Below, piece by piece: positions 12,827 to 13,634 of a stretch of DNA of 13,634 nt. The translations under genes were made by a program, and so were the position numbers. Location of the stretch: the NCBI GenBank assembly GCA_019414465.1, contig DXLY01000016.1:1-13634 (forward strand), in the 5' to 3' direction. The DNA comes from Collinsella sp. Its GTDB lineage: Bacteria > Actinomycetota > Coriobacteriia > Coriobacteriales > Coriobacteriaceae. The notes below the pieces were generated by a model. It saw only the letters and a program-made list of their open reading frames with translations. It searched no databases and was not told the DNA's origin. Position 1 is the first letter of the stretch. The number at the start of each line of letters is the position of its first letter.

Positions 12827-13634
12827 CTAGTCCATTTCTGCCCTGATGAGGTCGAGGGCGCGCTGGCAGTTTTCGCGGACGGGGCCGAGCATATGCTCGC
12901 GCAGGTCCGCCATGCCGGGCAGGTCGGCGTATTCGTCCATGACCTCTTCCATGCAAATGGGTACCTCGTAGGCGAGGTCCATCATGGTCGCAAAGCAAAA
13001 CTTCTCGGATAGCCCGGCATCGGTGAGCGTCGCCTCCAGCGTGGGGTCGCCCATACCGTGGTATCGGCGGATAGCGCCTGGACCGATGCACCCCACACGA
13101 TTTTCGCCGCCAACGCTCATGGCAAGGCGCGCCCGGCGGCGCATGCGCTCATACGCCAAACCCGACGCGACATCGTACATTCGAGCCATCATGGCTGCGC
13201 CGTCGTTTCCAAGGAGCAGGGAATAGTTTTTCGCGTGCGCATCCGGTGCGCCGATGATGGCGTTAAAGAAAAGTATCTGCGTAAACAGATACAGGTTAAG
13301 TTGATGGTGGCTCGTATTTACGAGGAGCTCTTGAATGTCGCGTGTGGTCGGGCCGCCGTCTGCCGTGTACTTTTGGGCGGGCATCACCCCAAGTGCCTGA
13401 CAGAGGTCTTCTTGATGTAGGCGCCTGATCGTTCCGTCTTTGACTTTCACGCGGTCATAGCGCTCAACAATGAGGGCAGGTTCGTCCTCAAACATACGAT
13501 ATTCGACGTTTGCCGTTGCGATGCCGGCGCGCTGGGCGCTTTTCATGCAGACAAACTCATTGAGAGCCTCGAGTTTAAATCCGATAACGCCATTTTTGAA
13601 AATATGCGTCGTGGGCGAGGAGCCCATGCATTCG
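12827..13634 (-). CDS. hipA: HipA-type toxin Ser/Thr kinase, C-terminal part (incomplete)
   Basis: The kinase portion of a HipA toxin; the frame stays open to the right edge, so the N-terminus lies outside the window. Counting from the first visible Met (13627): SPTTHIFK (4-11) carries the predicted ATP-binding lysine, ERYDR is at 55-59, HQEDLCQALG at 71-80, the catalytic loop DAHAKN at 129-134 (D129, N134) and the metal-binding D152 in MYDVASG. E. coli HipA phosphorylates glutamyl-tRNA synthetase and causes growth arrest; the target here is inferred. By alignment with the 440-aa E. coli protein about 170 residues are missing, including the autophosphorylation-loop serine. All visible catalytic residues are intact. 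The visible first Met is not the true start. The antitoxin, normally an HTH protein encoded upstream, would be off-window. It is convergent with pepD. Confidence 0.88.
   Translation of the reverse strand, partial: ECMGSSPTTHIFKNGVIGFKLEALNEFVCMKSAQRAGIATANVEYRMFEDEPALIVERYDRVKVKDGTIRRLHQEDLCQALGVMPAQKYTADGGPTTRDIQELLVNTSHHQLNLYLFTQILFFNAIIGAPDAHAKNYSLLLGNDGAAMMARMYDVASGLAYERMRRRARLAMSVGGENRVGCIGPGAIRRYHGMGDPTLEATLTDAGLSEKFCFATMMDLAYEVPICMEEVMDEYADLPGMADLREHMLGPVRENCQRALDLIRAEMD

Overview
This 13.6 kb window reads as a chromosomal segment of a GC-rich, anaerobic gut actinobacterium of the Coriobacteriia, most likely Collinsella or a close relative. That is an inference from the gene set (a giant oxygen-sensitive-type acyl-CoA dehydratase activase beside ClpC and PepD), the GC-rich codon use and the dispersed 'GGGGAC' intergenic repeats. 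No rRNA, tRNA, CRISPR array, insertion sequence or phage gene was seen.

Layout. Bases 1-369 hold a terminator for a gene outside the window and a cluster of short GGGGAC repeats. A ThrE-family threonine/serine exporter (370-1938, +) follows, and its stop codon runs directly into two inverted-repeat elements (1939-2040). A leader with a strong intrinsic terminator (2156-2205) precedes a small DUF2798 membrane protein (2250-2798, +). After another terminator comes the most distinctive unit. It has a perfect 21-bp palindrome (3010-3030) just upstream of an extended -10 promoter, then a 1479-aa fused CoA-dehydratase activase/DUF2229 protein (3080-7519, +), whose end overlaps a TetR regulator gene (7503-8192, +). 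clpC (8385-11027, +) and pepD (11242-12699, +) each stand alone with their own terminators. A strong hairpin terminator separates pepD from a convergent, incomplete hipA-type kinase gene (12827 to the right edge, -).

How the genes work together. The only clear operon is activase-tetR. The palindrome in its promoter is the likely TetR operator, giving a ligand-responsive, self-regulated unit. The other genes look independent: amino-acid export, a membrane protein of unknown role, AAA+ unfolding for ClpP, dipeptide hydrolysis, and a toxin-type Ser/Thr kinase whose antitoxin gene, if present, lies beyond the window.

The best candidate for an under-described system is the activase-TetR pair. A single polypeptide carries two complete ATPase/[4Fe-4S] activase cores, a four-cysteine motif and a large cysteine-containing C-terminal region, and no separate 2-hydroxyacyl-CoA dehydratase is encoded nearby.
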